From Candidatus Avibacteroides avistercoris (lineage in GTDB: Bacteria > Bacteroidota > Bacteroidia > Bacteroidales > Bacteroidaceae), in assembly GCA_020012075.1 (NCBI GenBank), contig DWUP01000011.1, positions 1 through 40,963 on the forward strand: a stretch of 40,963 bases of DNA, written 5' to 3'. Position numbers and translations under genes: made by a program. Positions 38,002 to 40,963 of this stretch are shown here, one piece after another; the stretch's first letter is position 1; every line of letters starts with the position of its first letter. The notes under the pieces are model-generated. The model was not told where the DNA came from. It made no database searches and was given only the letters and a program-made list of their open reading frames with translations.

Positions 38002-39111
38002 TCATTTGCGCGTGACCTTGACGATGCGTGTCGGTTCGAGGTCGGCGTTGCGTTGCTCGGTCTGGCGTACCACATTTTCAGCCAGTTCAACAAACGCCCG
38101 CCCTGTGACGGTATTGTCATCGAGTGCTGCAGGAGCACCGTTGTCTCCGCTTTCGCAAATGCTTTGCACGATAGGAATCTGCCCGAGCAGCGGCACTCCA
38201 GTCTCTTCGGCGAGACGCCGTGCGCCATCTTTGCCGAAGATATAGTAACGGTGGTCAGGCAACTCGGCGGGAGTAAACCATGACATATTCTCGATAATGC
38301 CAAGGATAGGGACATTGACCTTATCATTGGTGAACATATTTATACCTTTGCGTGCATCGGCCAAAGCGACATCCTGCGGTGTAGTGACCACTACCACACC
38401 TGTCACTGCCAATGTCTGCACTATGGTCAGGTGAATATCACTCGTCCCGGGCGGCAAGTCTATGACGAAGTAATCGAGGTCACCCCATGCGCTGTCGCCG
38501 ATGAGCTGCTTCAAAGCATTGCTTGCCATACCGCCACGCCACAATGTAGCCTGGTCAGGATCGACGAAGAAACCTATCGACAGCAGCTTGATGCCATATT
38601 TTTCAATCGGGACAATCAAGTCACGACCGTCGATGGTCTCGGCATAAGGACGTGCATCCTCGACGTGGAACATCTTTGGCACAGACGGCCCGAATATGTC
38701 AGCATCGAGCAGGCCGACTTTATAGCCGAGCCGCGACAGTGCCACGGCGAGATTGGCCGCCACGGTCGATTTGCCTACGCCGCCCTTGCCCGACGACACG
38801 GCTATTATGTTCTTGACATCCGGCAGGAGTTTTTCCACCTCAGGACGTGCCTTCTTGCGTGTCACGACCGAGATGTTGCCTCGTATCTGCACTTGCTCAC
38901 CCACGTATGTCAATATGGCTGCCTCGCAAGCCTTGACGACAGAGTTGATAAAAGGGTCTGTGGGACGGTCGAAGATGAGCGAAAACGAGACTTTGTCGCC
39001 ATCGATTCTGATATCGTCTTCGACCATGTCCATCTCGACGACACTCTTGCCCGTACCGGGATAGCGGACCGTAGCGAGAGCATCGGTTATCATCTTGGGA
39101 TAAATAGTCAT
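38002..39111 (-). CDS. Mrp/NBP35 family ATP-binding protein (Fe-S carrier, ApbC-like)
   Basis: 369 aa; IIAVSSGKGGVGKSTVAANLAVAL, DADIFGPSVPKMF, VIDLPPGTSDIHL. Confidence 0.93.
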   Translation of the reverse strand: MTIYPKMITDALATVRYPGTGKSVVEMDMVEDDIRIDGDKVSFSLIFDRPTDPFINSVVKACEAAILTYVGEQVQIRGNISVVTRKKARPEVEKLLPDVKNIIAVSSGKGGVGKSTVAANLAVALSRLGYKVGLLDADIFGPSVPKMFHVEDARPYAETIDGRDLIVPIEKYGIKLLSIGFFVDPDQATLWRGGMASNALKQLIGDSAWGDLDYFVIDLPPGTSDIHLTIVQTLAVTGVVVVTTPQDVALADARKGINMFTNDKVNVPILGIIENMSWFTPAELPDHRYYIFGKDGARRLAEETGVPLLGQIPIVQSICESGDNGAPAALDDNTVTGRAFVELAENVVRQTEQRNADLEPTRIVKVTRK

Positions 39112-39170
39112 AAGTTCAATTATTTTGTTCGGTTCGTTCTATCATTTACTATTCCGTCACATCATGCTCC

Positions 39171-39926
39171 TCATCGCGATGTCGCCTTGCCGCTACGCTT
39201 GCTGCGGTTGTAGCTGCGATAAGAGTCGAGTTCGATTTCCACATCAGGCTCTACGAGCAAACCTTCGTGCGGGAGGCGGAAACAGATGTAACGTATGGAC
39301 AAGCCGCGCTCAATCCATTGCATCTCATAGTATGTCTTGATTGACAGGATGTCACCCGCCATGCCTGAGCCGTAAAGGTCGTTGGTCATGACCTCGACGG
39401 GCAGACCGTTGGCCTTGACCATATAGGATGTATAGGTATAAAGAAAATTGCTGTCTGTCTTGAGGTGCACCAGCCCGCCGTCTTTGAGGAAATGACGGTA
39501 GCGCTGCATGAAATATGTCGATGTCAGCCTTTTGGTGGCCTTCTTCATTTGCGGGTCGGGAAAGGTAATCCACACTTCATCCACCTCATCGGTGTCAAAG
39601 AGGTTGTCGATCATCTCGATGTTTGTCCTCAGGAAAGCCACATTATGCAATCCGTCACGCAACGATTGTGTCGCTCCGCTCCACATCCTCGCCCCCTTGA
39701 TGTCCACGCCTATGAAATTACGGTCGGCATATCGTGATGCCAGCCCCACAGTATATTCACCTCGACCGCACCCCAACTCGAGCACGATGGGATTGTCGTT
39801 GCCGAAGAATTCATTCCATTTGCCCTTGACATCCACATTGCCATCGCGCAATACTGAATAGGGGAATTCGAACACATGTGGGTAAGTGGCCATGTCAGCA
39901 AACTTCGATAACTTGTTTTTGCTCAT
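39171..39926 (-). CDS. trmB: tRNA (guanine-N7-)-methyltransferase
   Basis: 251 aa; [42 protein letters not shown]. Confidence 0.9.
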   Translation of the reverse strand: MSKNKLSKFADMATYPHVFEFPYSVLRDGNVDVKGKWNEFFGNDNPIVLELGCGRGEYTVGLASRYADRNFIGVDIKGARMWSGATQSLRDGLHNVAFLRTNIEMIDNLFDTDEVDEVWITFPDPQMKKATKRLTSTYFMQRYRHFLKDGGLVHLKTDSNFLYTYTSYMVKANGLPVEVMTNDLYGSGMAGDILSIKTYYEMQWIERGLSIRYICFRLPHEGLLVEPDVEIELDSYRSYNRSKRSGKATSR

Positions 39927-39959
39927 ACTGTCGGTCTTTTAACTATATTATTGGTCGGG

Positions 39960-39967
39960 CAAAGATA
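39960..39967 (-). promoter_or_regulatory. -7 element TATCTTTG for trmB
   Basis: TAnnTTTG match in the context CCTTTCACTATCTTTGCCCG. Confidence 0.5.
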
Positions 39968-39994
39968 GTGAAAGGCTTGCAAATGGCACAGACT

Positions 39995-40858
39995 TCAGAA
40001 AATGCGGCCTATCAGCTTCAGGCTGACGACGGGATAGACTGTCATATTGCCCAATGCCTCGACGAGCCCGTTGCTTTCGAGTCCGTCGCCATGGACAGGC
40101 ATGACCGAGGCATTGGCACTGGTGATGGCAGGCTTGCCGTGAAACATGACACCGACGTCAAACTGACAACCGAAACGACGCTCAGGGATAGCATGACCTA
40201 TGCCTATGCCGATATATGGATTGACACGCCATGCACTTATCTCCGCGTCGAGCCGTCCGTCGCCGTCGGTCGAGATGACATGACCAGAGAGGTTGATGGC
40301 CGTGCGGTACTGCTCCTCCACTCCGCCATCGATGACCCCTGCCACAGCTGTCACTTGGTCGGGCATCGAGCCACGGAGTGACAATAGCCGCCCGTTGTTG
40401 AAATATATGCCCGCCGTCAGATGAAAGGTGGTGCGTCTGAAAGGGTAATAGTCGAAGAGCAACTTGCCGCGCAGCAGCCCGAAGCGGGCAGTGAAATCTA
40501 CGTCCTCGGGCAAGTCCTTGCTGGTGACAGGCAGCCCCCTGTCGCGCAATTCATCCCTCAACCACGGATGCGAAGCAATCAGCCCGTCCATAGACCTGTC
40601 ACCATCCCCATAGTCGATGTCAAACCGCGCATTGAAGTTGAGCGGCATGACCGTCAGCCCCGTCCTCAGCACCAGACACCGGTGCAGCGGCGTAGCCACC
40701 TCAAGCCCTATACCCGTGACGCCGGCCCCAAATGCCACAGCCAGATTGCCAAACGGCGTCACCGGCACATTCTGGGCTCTCGATGCCAAGGCCGCTGACG
40801 AACAGGCCATGACACACGCCACTGTCACCTTAAGTATTACACTTCGCATGGCTCTCAC
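39995..40858 (-). CDS. Hypothetical exported outer-membrane beta-barrel protein
   Basis: 287 aa; signal peptide, alternating amphipathic strands, ends KLIGRIF. Confidence 0.65.
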   Translation of the reverse strand: MRAMRSVILKVTVACVMACSSAALASRAQNVPVTPFGNLAVAFGAGVTGIGLEVATPLHRCLVLRTGLTVMPLNFNARFDIDYGDGDRSMDGLIASHPWLRDELRDRGLPVTSKDLPEDVDFTARFGLLRGKLLFDYYPFRRTTFHLTAGIYFNNGRLLSLRGSMPDQVTAVAGVIDGGVEEQYRTAINLSGHVISTDGDGRLDAEISAWRVNPYIGIGIGHAIPERRFGCQFDVGVMFHGKPAITSANASVMPVHGDGLESNGLVEALGNMTVYPVVSLKLIGRIF

Positions 40859-40963
40859 TGTTTACAGTCAAACTGAGCTTCTTGGCTGTAAAGATAAAAA
40901 ACGGGTGGCATTATCGTGTTACAAAAGGAATAATTCTTCCGGGCGTAACGCGGCGTGGCGGGA

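Overview
This window is a chromosomal segment from a member of the Bacteroidota, most likely Bacteroidales and possibly Muribaculaceae (taxonomy is inferred from protein families and the TAnnTTTG-type -7 promoter elements). I see about 35 protein-coding genes, mostly housekeeping: the end of PPi-PFK, DUF5686 outer-membrane protein, CPBP protease, fba, nagB, flavodiiron protein, radical SAM, DUF454, sulfatase, META lipoprotein, rng, HU, trkH-trkA-dxs, ileS, dksA-like, lspA, DUF4296 lipoprotein, dnaX, divIC-like, serine palmitoyltransferase, SIMPL, mazG, mrp and trmB. No tRNA, rRNA, IS element, prophage or CRISPR array is evident. The accessory part is a same-strand cluster at 29425-36030: histidine phosphatase, TonB-dependent receptor without SusD, beta-helix lipoprotein with an acidic surface-export-like signal, and metallophosphoesterase. 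I interpret it as a candidate organophosphate-acquisition system. Intergenic DNA gives the least explained signals: (i) three separate degenerate arrays with a 22-bp period and a CATAC/GTATG core; (ii) a ~95-bp promoter/leader cassette in front of two unrelated genes (dxs and the histidine phosphatase); (iii) a duplicated TTAGGCT...AGCCTAA dyad overlapping promoter-like elements; (iv) two candidate leaderless genes; (v) a conserved 30-codon ribosomal-type small ORF absent from the ORF track.
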